The translations under genes and the position numbers were made by a program. Below, one piece after another: positions 22,715 to 33,578 of a stretch of 64,000 nt of DNA. The stretch comes from Liriodendron chinense. Its lineage: Eukaryota; Streptophyta; Magnoliopsida; Magnoliales; Magnoliaceae. The number at the start of each line of letters is the position of its first letter. The first letter of the stretch is position 1. The notes under the pieces were generated by a model. That model saw only the letters and a list, made by a program, of their open reading frames with translations, was not told the origin of the DNA and made no database searches. The stretch lies in contig ML058337.1 of the NCBI GenBank assembly GCA_003013855.2, positions 2,976,001 to 3,040,000 of the forward strand, given 5' to 3'.

Positions 22715-23204
22715 GTAGACACCCCCTGCCTTAAAATGAAGATAATACTTTGTACAATCACAACAAGTTATAGAAAATGCCTATCAAATCGTACTCAAAG
22801 AGCATCACAAAAGGAAATGAAGGGCACTTAACGGGTATTCAGACCCAACTGACAATCCAGATCAACTGAAAGTGACCAATGGGAATTGGATTCCCGCCAG
22901 CCACTGTGGCAGCCAATCTGGACTGACAGATGGGGCCTATTGTTTGTTAAGGTAACAAAAATGCCTTAATATTTGTGAAATACGACCAGGGGGAATTCAA
23001 TTCTCACCGACCATTTCAGCATCATGGCAGAAAATCCAATTTCCACCGGTTATGTCTATAAATAAGGAGCCAACTTTCCTCATTTAAAAGAATCATGACC
23101 AAGGAGAGAGACATCCCTAATACATAGAAAAAGTCTTAGAGAGGTTCCGCGAGGGCTCTGATAACTTAGAATCCCCCCACCTCCCCCCCCCCCCCCCCCC
23201 CCTT
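22715..23204 (+). repeat. Possible LTR remnant ending in a C-run
   Basis: Starts TGTAGACACCCC, a common LTR beginning in plant Ty3/gypsy elements, and carries a TCTATAAATAAGG core-promoter-like box near 23048. It ends near a run of 20 C (23183-23202). No second copy or target duplication was found, so this is tentative. Confidence 0.33.
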
Positions 23205-23404
23205 TGCGATTTTGTCTATGTCGATAAGCGGTAGATTTTCTGAGTTTGTTGATCTTAAAATCAGGAATGCCCGGTTGGCTCTTTCCACTGAAGAGTGCTT
23301 GGTTTTTCTCTTTTTATTCTCACATCTCCATCAGTTCACGCCAGCATCCCACACATATCATACTAGCATCACCCTTACGTCTTTCAATTTTTCTCCAATG
23401 TTTA

Positions 23405-24104
23405 TGGTGCAGCGTAGACGGGGTGTGGGATTGATCACCGCCTCTCCTTCATGGATAACTATTTCGAATCCACAAAATTATCGGGAATCCTCGACCGATC
23501 TTCTTTGAATCCATGAGTAAACGAGTAAAAAACTCAGAGATTTTATTAAAAGATGAATAAAAATGCTTAACAACAAATTAAAATCAATATTTATAGCCTA
23601 AATTGTATAATAGAAACCCTAAAGTGCGTAAATTAAAAGTCTCGGACGAACTAGGAAACAAGAACATTCAAAATAGAAAGTTTGCGCAAAATCTGTGCAA
23701 TTGTTCGCGCATGGTCGGACGCCCGGTGAAGGGTGGTTGGGCGCACATGAACTAAAAAAAAGTTTAGCGAGTAAACTAAAAAATCTGGAGAATTTCGGGC
23801 ACCCGATGAAGCGTGGTCGGGTGCTCGAATTTGCCGATGGCTCAAAAGCGTCGGAAAACCATCGGGAATTCTGAATTTCAAGTGCTTGGTGAAGTATGGT
23901 CGAGCGTCCAACATTATTGATCGCTCAAAAGTGTTGGAAAAATAGTCGGGAATCTGATTATGACAACCCAAATCCGTTGGGAAACCATCAGAAATTTGAT
24001 TTTTTGATTTTTCTGCAACTTTTTTTCTGGATCTTTTTCGGTCATTTTCCTTCAAGCATGTGCACAATCCTCCTCCTCAATCATGGGATTCTTCTCCTAC
24101 ATCA
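23405..24104 (-). repeat. 3' LTR of compact element, copy 2
   Basis: 700 bases. On the minus strand it starts TGATGTAGGAG and ends CTGCACCA, with a TATAAATA-like box near 23588-23595. It holds repeated CGCCCGGTGAAG / GTGGTCGGG words in the U3-like part. Confidence 0.85.
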
Positions 24105-24724
24105 ATCTGTCCCACTTGAAGAAAACTCATCCTCGAGTTATGCCTCCAGTTAAGGTAGCGATCCGCGTTCATCTTCTTCCATGGCCTAGGCTTGTGCTTC
24201 ATGCCCATATTCTCGTATAAGAGGTAGGGTTCATCAATTGAACTGTTCTCCCCTTGTTCAGTGCCCTGCAATGCTCTCCAACCTTTCACGACAGAAATTA
24301 TCAAAGCATACTTTGGGTTCACAGAATCATCTTTTGTGCACACGAACAACACAAAATCTCTGATACTTCGGCCTATTGTTGAATCATGTCCAATGATCGA
24401 TATTTCAAAAGCATCCAAAGCACCATCCTCATGCTTTTTAGAAAACTTCTGAACATCCGTCATGATATCATCAACTTTAATTGTTAGCAGTGGAGAGTCT
24501 TTAAGAGTGGAACTTAGAGAAACCTCATCCACAAAAATCAGATCAACGACATCTCCATTAGTCAGTGGTAGCATAAAATTCACAGAAGAAATTTGAGTGA
24601 CTATCTGCTCATCCTCCTCGACAGTTTCCTCTTGAACAAGTGAAGGAAGCTTCTCAACAAAAGACAGCTTCGCATTCCCTGACATGGAATAGGGTTTGTC
24701 CTTCCTAAGGTCCATCCAACACAT
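24077..24724 (-). CDS. Unknown 215-residue protein in compact LTR element
   Basis: An open minus-strand frame in the second half of the compact element's interior; its last residues run into the 3' LTR. I recognise no enzyme motif. Visible features are an acidic N-terminal half, a hydrophobic ISVVKGWRAL stretch and a basic, aromatic C-terminal block (KPRPWKKMNADRYLNWRHN). There is no DTG protease site, YxDD or integrase motif. Being open while the gag part is broken suggests either chance or later decay of gag. It may be an additional gag part or captured sequence; I cannot assign a function. Confidence 0.45.
   Translation of the reverse strand: MCWMDLRKDKPYSMSGNAKLSFVEKLPSLVQEETVEEDEQIVTQISSVNFMLPLTNGDVVDLIFVDEVSLSSTLKDSPLLTIKVDDIMTDVQKFSKKHEDGALDAFEISIIGHDSTIGRSIRDFVLFVCTKDDSVNPKYALIISVVKGWRALQGTEQGENSSIDEPYLLYENMGMKHKPRPWKKMNADRYLNWRHNSRMSFLQVGQIDVGEESHD
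24105..24122 (-). other. Polypurine-like tract, compact element copy 2
   Basis: The minus strand reads TCTTCAAGTGGGACAGAT just before the 3' LTR. It is purine-rich only in its second half. Confidence 0.45.
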
Positions 24725-24968
24725 CTTGTTTAGATACCTTGGTGAAGTCCTGCACGTCCTCAGAAAATTGTCCCTCCACTATAGAAATTTCAGGTGGGTT
24801 TTCTGATTTCGCACGGGCTGTGAACACAATGGGCTGAGGATGCTCCACAATTTGTTCTTCTCCTTTAGATAGAGATGAATCCTAAGTAAGATCCGTAGTA
24901 GGAATATGGGTCGAGGGAAAGGAAGGCACAAAAACTCTAACAAGTTGGGTCTTTACGCGAGTGGCTAG

Positions 24969-25235
24969 TTAAGCTGCATCCACCACAGTCCTTGAACTCG
25001 GCCAAATAGTCAACGACAGATTAGGATCCTTGCTTGCAATTCTGGTAAAATTAGAACAGTACCTAATAATCGTCGTGGATTGGAATCGTCTCAGCATCTC
25101 CTGTCTCATCCTCAACCATGAACATATCAATGCTTTCATCTTTTGCTTCCGATCGCGCTGAAAATATTCCTGCAAAACCAATGCAGTGCTCTTCAACTTG
25201 TATGCAACGTACAGAACTTTCTTCTCCTCGGGCAT
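24969..25235 (-). pseudogene. Gag-like fragment of compact element, downstream part
   Basis: The minus-strand frame begins PEEKKVLYVAYKLKSTAL and continues with a KQKMKALICSWLRMRQEML block. It matches the gag core seen at 2800-2940 in copy 1. Just upstream on the minus strand lie HVDDWL and HLFEL words, then the Athila insertion; the preceding gag residues continue on the far side, at 37810 and beyond. At least one stop separates the pieces. Confidence 0.6.
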
Positions 25236-25298
25236 CTACGTAAGTTCAAAGAGGTGTTCAACCTCACATAGCCAGTCGTCGACGTGACCCAGGCCATT

Positions 25299-26721
25299 TG
25301 TTGAACTCTGAATTGTGCATATTCTAACCTCAATTCATCACACATTATGCATGGTTTGCATCTTTAAAAGATTATTCTAATGCATGTTTTGTGATTGTAG
25401 GATTAAGAGAGAGACTTCGCTAATTCGATACCTAATGAGTCACTTTGTACACATTGAAGATCAAAAGATTAAGTGCTAAAAGGTAGAAGAAAGACGCAAG
25501 GGAGAAAGAGAAGGAAAGAAGAAATAGTACAGAAATTGCACTACCGACCGGTCGTCCGACAAGTCGGCCATGGCCCATGACCGGTCATCCGACCGGTTAG
25601 AAAATCAAATTAGAAAGCCCCTTGCTGCCAACCTTACTGGACCAAAAATAGATAAAACCGACCAGCACCATAGACGATCGGTCGTCTGACCGATCATATT
25701 TACAGGAGCTGGGGATGGTTTTTATAAAACCTCACTGGACCAAATTTGAAGGTCGACGACTGGTCGCCCGACTGGTCGACTACGTAAAGAAGCTTATTCT
25801 TCAAGCCCCGAATTTCTCTGCACAAGTGCGTAATTCCTTACACAATTCTGGAATCTTCCACACCATAGAGCATCAAACCTATAAAAGGACACTTAGGGTT
25901 CGTTCCTAAGGTATCCTAGAAGAGATTGAAGGTTGTGGGAAGTGAAGGAGAGCATCGTAGAGTGTCCGCAACTCCGTCAACTTCGGATTTTTCTAGTTTT
26001 TATGCTTTTTTTTAGTTTTTCTTTTAATTCTAGTTGTAGTATGACAATGCTGGGCTAGAACCTCTTAGCGTTAGTTGTTTCATGATTAATTTCTTTTAAA
26101 GCTTGTAGTCAATTTCATGTTTAATTTGTTTTAATTCAAGTACATTTACTTAAAATTTGGATTTTTAATGTTCTAGTTTGAATAAAGTTGGTATTTTTGG
26201 ATGTTTTATGAGAGTTTATGTAATTCGGACATGAATTCCTTGCAATTCTCTAAGATTGCTATATTAGGATTGATTAGATTCGTGTAGTAACCCTATTGCA
26301 CATGCCATAGTCTCTTGGCATGGCTATTAGTTCAAAGGCTACAAGTTTGAAGTCTATAAGCTTCATTAGAACTAGATTCTGATTTTCAGATTTAAGTAGG
26401 ATTGTATGTGATTGAATGCCTTATCTTTCAACTAGATAAGAGATAGAACTTCGAATCTAGTTGTGTTTTATGCTTGGATGAATGGATTGACATGGGATTG
26501 TTATAAGTAGATTCTTAAAGCCTTAGTTTTCTTTCTCATATTCTCAGATTTTCTTCTTTAAGTTGCTGTTTTAGTTTTAATTCTCATAATTAAATTCATA
26601 AACTGTTTTAATTGAAGTTGCTGGAACATTTGGAATTGTTTTACCTAATTCCCTGTGGATCGACCTTGGTCTTGCCAAGATTATTACTACATCGCAGCCT
26701 TGCACTTGAGGCGAGCGAACA
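25299..26721 (+). repeat. 5' LTR of Athila-like element
   Basis: 1423 bases from TGTTGAACTC to GCGAACA. It contains palindromic CGACCGGTCG-type word repeats (about 25540-25790) and a CCTATAAAAGGAC core-promoter-like box near 25878. Confidence 0.9.
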
Positions 26722-26727
26722 AGTTTT

Positions 26728-26745
26728 TGGCGCCGTTACCGAGGA
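26728..26745 (+). promoter_or_regulatory. Primer-binding site (tRNA-Asp type)
   Basis: TGGCGCCGTTACCGAGGA lies 6 bases after the 5' LTR and is complementary, with small changes, to the 3' end of tRNA-Asp. This primer is typical of the Athila lineage. Confidence 0.85.
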
Positions 26746-26976
26746 AATCTAGGATAAACGGTTCTGAATTGTTTTAGTAGCTATAAAAGTAATTAGTTAG
26801 GTTTTACTGATTTCCTAGGACTAGTTTCTTTTTTATTTTCTAGAACTAACAAGTTGCTTTGTTTTGTAGGAAATTCTCCTAATTCAAGCTAATTGGGTAT
26901 TATCTTTCTAACTTAGAACTTTTCACTATTTCTCAGATTTTTTTTTAGGACTTAGGATTAGTTTTAGTTTAGATTC

Positions 26977-28291
26977 TTGCTTGTGTGGTTTGTGTCCCGT
27001 TGGGAACGTGATTACAAAAACCGTCTCCAAACCGAAGGTGGTTTAGTTGGACCATTATCCGTCCATAAACGAGTTAGAAAATACATTGAACTTTGTGAAA
27101 GTTCGGGGAGTATGGATCAAATACCATTAATGAATCATCTCCCTCCTACTCCAACTATAAACCCAAATCAAGAGGGAGTAGGAGAAAATGAGGTACGGAA
27201 TGCTCCTTCAATGAGAGCTCTACGTAATTACTTACAACCGGCTCGTACAACTACACCCTCTTGTGTGGTTTTACCAACCACCGGGAGGAATATTGATATA
27301 AAGCTAGGGGTAATTCAACTTTTACCTAAGTTCCATGGGCTAGATTCTGACAGCCCATACCTACACTTAAAAGAGTTTGATGATGTTGTTGCTACCTTGC
27401 AATACAACAATGTGTCAAAGGATGTCATCAAACTTAGATTATTTCCCTTCTCATTGAAAGAAAGAGCCAAAGGTTGGCTCCACTCTCTTAGACCACATTC
27501 GATAGGGACATGGACAGAGATGACCTGGGAATTCTTGAAAAAGTTCTTCCCGGCTCATAAAACTAACACCCTTCGAAGATCTATAATGAACTTTATGGGA
27601 AAGAGGGTGAGTCATTCTTTCAAAGTTGGAAAAGGTTTAAGGAACTCTTACTCACTTGCCCACATCATGGATACGAAAGTTGGCGAATTATAAACTTCTT
27701 TTATGATGGATTGAATTCCAACATGCGCCAATTTGTAGAGATGATGTGCAATGGCGAGTTCATGAGCAAAAATTCAGATGAGGCATGGAGTTACTTAGAC
27801 ATGTTGGCCAAGAATGCCCAATCATGGGATACCTCGGACAAATCTAGTAGCCTCAAGCCTCCTCAACAAAAAGAGAAGGGAGGGATTTACATCCTTAAGG
27901 AGGAAGATGATGTAAACGCAATGGATAGCCAACCTCACAAGAAAAGTCGAGGCTATGCAACTAAGTAAAAGTGGAGTTTCTAAGTCCACGGAAGCCATTG
28001 ATAACGTGTGTGGAATTTATGCCGCTAATGTACACTCTATGCAAAATTGTCCTACAATTTTCGCGTTTCAAGATGTGTTACAAGAGCAAGCAAACGTCAC
28101 ATATGGGTATCAACTGGCCTTTTAATGGATCGGTAGGTAACACGTACAACTCTACTTGGAAGAACCATTCAAATTTCAGTTGGAGGAATGGTCCTACGGA
28201 CAATCTTACCAACTCTCAAGGAGGGCCACCTATGCAAAATATGGCCCCACCTCAATTCTCAATGGAAGGACACTTTAAAGGCTTTATGTAA
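26977..28291 (+). pseudogene. Athila-type gag, frameshifted
   Basis: The first part carries the family signature: LPKFHGLDSDSPYLHLKEF, RLFPFSLKERAKGWLHSL and a block ending FLKKFFPAHKT. A frameshift near 27600 moves the reading to the next frame, where FYDGLNSNMRQFVEMMCNG and the linker continue to 27968. The following frame (27971-28291) starts after another break and includes a degraded CxxY-x4-H-x4-C knuckle. Gag would make the particle. It cannot yield a full protein as it stands. Confidence 0.82.
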
Positions 28292-28869
28292 GGGTAAACT
28301 ACAAATTAATCAATCAAATCAGGCAAATGTTCTAAGAGTTCAAAACGTCAGGTTGATGAGATAAAGGAACGCTTAAATGCTAGGGAAGGGACATTTCCGG
28401 CCCAACCTCAGGCCCAATCCTAAAAAAGCACATGAAATAAGCACCCCTAATCTCCCTAACTAACATGTGGAACAAGCAAAATCCATCACCACTCTTAGAA
28501 GTGGTAAGCAAATTGATAAATCTATTCCGATGAAGGCTGACAAGCCTAATGATCTGGTAATTTCTGAGAATGAGGATGGATCTAACTCAGTCCCATAAGA
28601 AACGGAACGTGTACACAAGCCCATAGCACCATTCCATTCGAGATTGGTTGTTCCAAAACCTCTCCCAAACTCTCATGACATTCTAGAGGATTTTCAAACA
28701 AGTTAAGATAAACATCCATTTACTTGATGTCATTAAATAAATTTCCTCCAATGCCAAGTTTCTAAAGGACTTATGCACAATCAAACGCAAATACAATGTG
28801 CAACAAAGGCCTTCCTCAATAAGCAAGTGAGTGCCATTCTCACCTAAACGACCCCCCCTCAAAATACAA

Positions 28870-29698
28870 GGATCCCGGTAGTCTCACAATCTCATGTACC
28901 ATTGGTGACTACCGGATTGAGCTGTGCATTACTAGACTTGGGGGCAAGCGCAAACTTGATCCCATACTCGATATACGAGCATTGGGTCTTGGTGAATTAA
29001 AATCCACTAAAACTACATTGTAACTCGCTGATAGATTTATCTGTGTACCAAGAGAAATGGTTGAGGATGTATTGGTCCAAGTCAACAAATTCTACTACCC
29101 GGTGGATTTTATCATTTTGGACACGCAACCGGTTATGGATACAAGCACTCAAATACCGATAATTTTGGACCGTCCATTCTTGGCTACATTAAATACAATT
29201 ATAAATTGCCAGAATAGGGTCATGCAATTGTCCTTTGGGAACATGACATCGGAAGTAAACGTATTCCACATGTGCAAAAAGCAAAGAAATGAGGAGGATG
29301 ATGAGCTCTTCAAGGTAAACATGCTCGAATCCTTCGAAGAAGAGGAGCTCCTCCAACTTGAACCACTAGAAAATTTGGAGACACGCTTGGCACATTTTGA
29401 AAATTACAAAGATCTCATTTTGTGTGATATTGTGCAAGTATTGAGTAGTGAGAAACCGGTAGTTGATAATAGCTGGTGGAGGCCTCATTTTGAAATATTG
29501 CCACCAACCACATCAAAGCCTCTACCATCTAATATCAAACCGCCAAAGCTTGACCTTAAACCTTTACTATCCGAGCTGAAATATGTATATTTGGGTCAAG
29601 AGGAAACATTTTCAGTTGTCAGAACCTCTCACCTAAGAAAAGACCAAGAGCTCAAGTTGATTGAGCTACTCAAAGAACATAGGGGAGCCATAGGTTAG
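28870..29698 (+). pseudogene. Athila-type aspartic protease region
   Basis: A catalytic motif LLDLGASANLIP lies near 28940, followed after a stop by PREMVEDVLVQVNKFYYPVDF and PIILDRPFLATLN, which are standard blocks of Athila protease. The catalytic motif is in the usual D-x-G-A-S form for this lineage. The open frame then continues as an acidic linker to 29698. At least one stop codon splits the domain. Confidence 0.75.
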
Positions 29699-29759
29699 AC
29701 AATAGCGAACCTCAAAGGGATAGACTCTTCAATTTGTACTCACCGTATATACCTTAAGG

Positions 29760-30480
29760 AAAATACAAAAATACCTAGACAACCTCAAATGAGGTTAAAT
29801 CCAAACATAATGGAGGTTGTCAAAACTGAGGTGTTAAAGCTACTAGATGTGGGTATCATCTACCCCATCTCGGATAGCCAATGGGTGAGTCCTACCCAAG
29901 TTGTCCCTAAGAAGTCCGGTATTACCATTGTAGAAAACGCCAAAAATGAGCTCATACCGACTAGAGTGACCACTGGTTGGCGTATGTGCATAGATTATCG
30001 GAAGCTAAACACGGTTACTAAGAAGGACCACTTCCCTCTCCCATTCATGGATCAAATTTTAGAGAGGTTAGTGGGTTACTCCTATTATTGCTTCCTCGAT
30101 GGCTATTCCGGGTACAACCAAATTGAGATAGCCTTGGAAGACCAAGAGAAGACTACCTTTATATGCCCATTTGGCACCTTCGCATACCAAAGGATGCCAT
30201 TCAGACTATGTAATGTACCCGTCACATTTCAATGATGCATGTTGAGTATTTTCTCAGACATAGTGGATGAATTTCTCGAGATATTCATGGATAATTTTTT
30301 TATTTTTGTTATACTTTTGATGAGTGCCTTAATCACTTGAGGTTGGTCTTAACAAGGTGGGAGGAAAATAACATTGTCTTAAACTGGAAAAAAATGTCAT
30401 TTTATGGTACAAAGAGGAATAGTCCTTAGACATATCATCTCATCCAATGGAATAAAGGTAGACCGGGCTAAAATCGATAT
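29760..30480 (+). pseudogene. Athila-type reverse transcriptase, catalytic Asp lost
   Basis: The block GWRMCIDYRKLNTVTKKDHF, then FLDGYSGYNQI and CPFGTFAYQRMPF identify a Ty3/gypsy reverse transcriptase. After a stop near 30234 the catalytic box reads F-M-D-N-F (30284-30298), so the second Asp of the usual D-D pair is Asn. Frameshifts follow at once. The enzyme is dead. Confidence 0.85.
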
Positions 30481-30719
30481 TATCGTCAATCTACTACCAC
30501 CCAAAAGCATACGCAATGTGCAATCCTTCCTTGGACACGCCAGTTTTATCGAGGATTTATAAATGATTTTAGCCAAATCTCAAGGCTTTTATGTAATCTT
30601 CTTCAAAAGGATACCCATTCGAGTGGGATGCCGAATGTTAATTGACTTTTTCAAATATAAAAGATATGTTGATAACTGCACCTATCATGTAACCATCAAA
30701 TTGGTCTGTTTCTTTTGAG

Positions 30720-31080
30720 TTGATGTGTGATGCGAGCGATTATGCTATTGGGGCAGTGCTAGGCCAAAAGAAGGATAAGAAGCCCCACGTTATCTACTAT
30801 GCGAGTAGGACCTTGAATCTTGCCCAAGTTAATTGCTCGACTACGGAAAAAGAGCTTATAGTCGTTGCTTTTACCTTGGACAAATTTAGGGCTTACTTGA
30901 TAGGATCCAAGGTCATAATTTACACAGATCATGCGGTGTTGAAACACCTTCTTTTTAAGAAGGATGCTAAGCCCCGTTTTCTTAGATGGATCCTACTCCT
31001 TTAAGAATTCAACTTAGAAATCAAGGATAAGAAGGGAGTAGAGAATGTGTTGGCGAATTATCTATCCCGCCTAGTTTTAC
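30720..31080 (+). pseudogene. Athila-type RNase H
   Basis: Shows MCDASDYAIGAVLGQ, HVIYYASRTLN, CSTTEKELIVVAF and IIYTDHAVLKHLL, the four conserved blocks of retroelement RNase H with D, E and D residues in place. It is open to 31004 and continues after one stop to the tether before integrase. It would remove RNA from the RNA-DNA hybrid. Confidence 0.85.
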
Positions 31081-31289
31081 CTGATTCCATTGACGAGTCA
31101 CCTATTAAAGACTCATTACCTGATAAGCAACTCTTTGTTGCTATGCATCCACCATGGTATGCTGACATAACAAACTATCTTTCCACAGGTGCGATGCCGA
31201 CTCATTGGACTGTGCAAGATAAAATGAAATTTCTAAGGGAAGTGCGCAGGTTTTTCTGGGATAAACCATTACTTTTCAAATATTGCCCA

Positions 31290-31983
31290 GATCAAATAAT
31301 TAGGAGATATGTCCCTGATGATGAACAAAATTCAGTCATCTCCTTTTATCATAATCAAGCATGTGGGGGTCATTTTTTCGCTAAGAAAACTACTGTAAAA
31401 ATTCTGCAGTGTGGTTTTTATTGGCCTACCTTGTTTAGAGACACCCACAAGTTTTGCAAAGCTTGCGAGTGCTATCAAAAGTTATGAGGATTGTTCTCAT
31501 CGAAATATGATGCCTCTTACCCCAATTCAACATCTTGAAGTCTTTGACTGTTAGGGCATTGATTTCATGAGACCATTCCTCTCATCTTTTAGACATCTCT
31601 ACATATTGCTTGCCATAGACTATGTGTCCAAGTGGATAGAGGTGATTCCATGTAGAACCAACGATCATCGCACAGTTTTAAAGTTTCTTAAAGAAAACAT
31701 ACTTTCCAAATTTAAAACGCCTCGAGCCATCATAAGTGATGGAGGTTCTCACTTTTACAATCGGCCTTTCGAAGCCTAAATGAAGAAATATGGCATTTCA
31801 CATAAAGTGAGTACCCCATACCACCAACAGACAAGTGGGCAAGCTGAAATTTTCAATCGAAAAATTAAACAGATATTAGAGAAAACGTTGAGGTCGGATC
31901 GCAAGGATTGGTCGCTGAGATTAGTCGATGCTCTTTGGGCTCAGCGTACCGCTTATAAAACCTCGATTGGAATGTCTCCCTAG
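31290..31983 (+). pseudogene. Athila-type integrase, broken by stops
   Basis: An N-terminal HHCC zinc site (H-N-Q-A-C-G-G-H and KACECYQ) is followed by the DDE core: GIDFMRPF, IISDGGSHF and a GQAEIFNRKIKQ block. Stop codons interrupt at about 31485, 31552 and 31777. A C-terminal piece runs to 32433. The residues for cutting and joining DNA are present but no continuous protein is possible. Confidence 0.85.
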
Positions 31984-32433
31984 AAAGCTTGTCACTTGCT
32001 CGTGGAGCTTGAACATAAAGCCTATTGGGCAATTCGGACATTAAACTTCGACATTGACAAAGCTAGCTCGCTTCGCAAACTCCAATTAAATGAGCTTGAC
32101 AAGATCCAGAATGATGCTTATGAGAACTCAAGTATTTATAAGAGTAGGATGAAGGCCTTCCATGACAAATAAATCTTTAGAAAAACTTTCCATAAAGGCC
32201 AAAAAGTGCTCTTGTACAATTCCCGACTTCATCTTTTTCCAGAAAAATTGAGATCTCGATGGACCGTCCCATATATTGTTAAAGAAGTTTTTCCTCATGG
32301 GGCTGTCGAGATAGAGAATGCAGCGAATGGTAACTGCTTTAAAGTGAATGGACAATGTCTTAAACCATTTATCGAAAAAAATCGACTCAGAGGATATGTC
32401 CTTACCTCTAAGAGATCCTGTATATCGGGATGA

Positions 32434-33578
32434 TTGATCTCCTAGTCTGACGGAGGTATAGAGTAGGATTAGGTTTAGTTTGTTTTATGTTTTAGGTTTA
32501 TTTCTTTAATAGATTTAGTTGTCGGAGTTATAGACTCTCATGATCAAATCCATCAGGTAATCTTGTTCTCACTCTCTTTTATTTTACCATTGCTCTCATG
32601 TTATTGCTCATTGCATATCTTTTACATTGAGGACAATGTAAGATTTGGTTGGGGGGTGAGATTTCTAGATGAATCTAGTGTTTTGTAACATCTAGAGTAA
32701 TGTTTGTAGAAAATTTTAAATTTTTCTGAAAATTCAAAACTCTTTTGGAAAACTTTGTTTCTATGCACTTGAGATGTTACAAGTATAAAAGGATGAGAGA
32801 TGAGTTGGTATGATTTTGAGACCTTTAAATTAGCTTGAATATAATAGTTTTCTATATGAATTCCCCTATTTATATGATCGATAGAAAATTTGAACACTTT
32901 TACACCTAGTACACGTTACACGATTCTCATGATTTGAAGGGGTTATGTAGATTTATAGATAAGTTAGACTTAGATTTGAGGTGTTAAGGAACCAAGCCGG
33001 GAAACTTTGTCCATCCTTGTTCATGTGAAAACAAGAGAAAAGAACGAAAGATATTGATTTCTAAAAATCATATCTAATATTTAAATAATATTATGGTTAT
33101 TCATTGAATATTTGTTGATAAATTTCGAAAAGAGCTACTTATTACCAACTAGGGGATGATCTACCTGTAACCAAAGCTGGAAATGGGAAGTAGTGTGAAA
33201 GTCGTCGAAGGAACGGTAAGGCAAATTCTTATCATAGGCATTTGGTTGAGTTGTACACCTTCAGATCTTTAGTTTCGTCAATCGATGAAGAAGATAATCT
33301 TAGAAATTCATGAGATGAACATTCACTATGCACACTAAGTTAAACTTATTCGGGTTCTTCTATTTATCAATCAATCAGCGAAAATTCTATATGAACACTT
33401 GTTATGTTTTGAAAATTTAAGGTTTCAGCTTCTATCATCCAGGTTTTTCTGAATTTTGCACTTATATGTCTTGAAGAATATAGAAGCATAATTTCCGAAA
33501 GAGAGTTGGGTTTTGAAACAGTTAGATTTATTTCATGCATGTTTTGTTGGAGACTAGCAACATGCTGGTTGGGGGGTA
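32434..33578 (+). other. Athila 3' untranslated region and polypurine tract
   Basis: No envelope-like frame. A first purine-rich GGTTGGGGGGTGAG stretch lies near 32648 and the LTR-adjacent tract, TGGTTGGGGGGTA, at 33567-33579. The spacing is typical of Athila elements that have lost the third gene. Confidence 0.6.

Noticed and set aside
32434..33578. Envelope-like gene in the Athila element
   Set aside because: No open frame longer than about 90 codons and no signal peptide or transmembrane pattern that I could defend.
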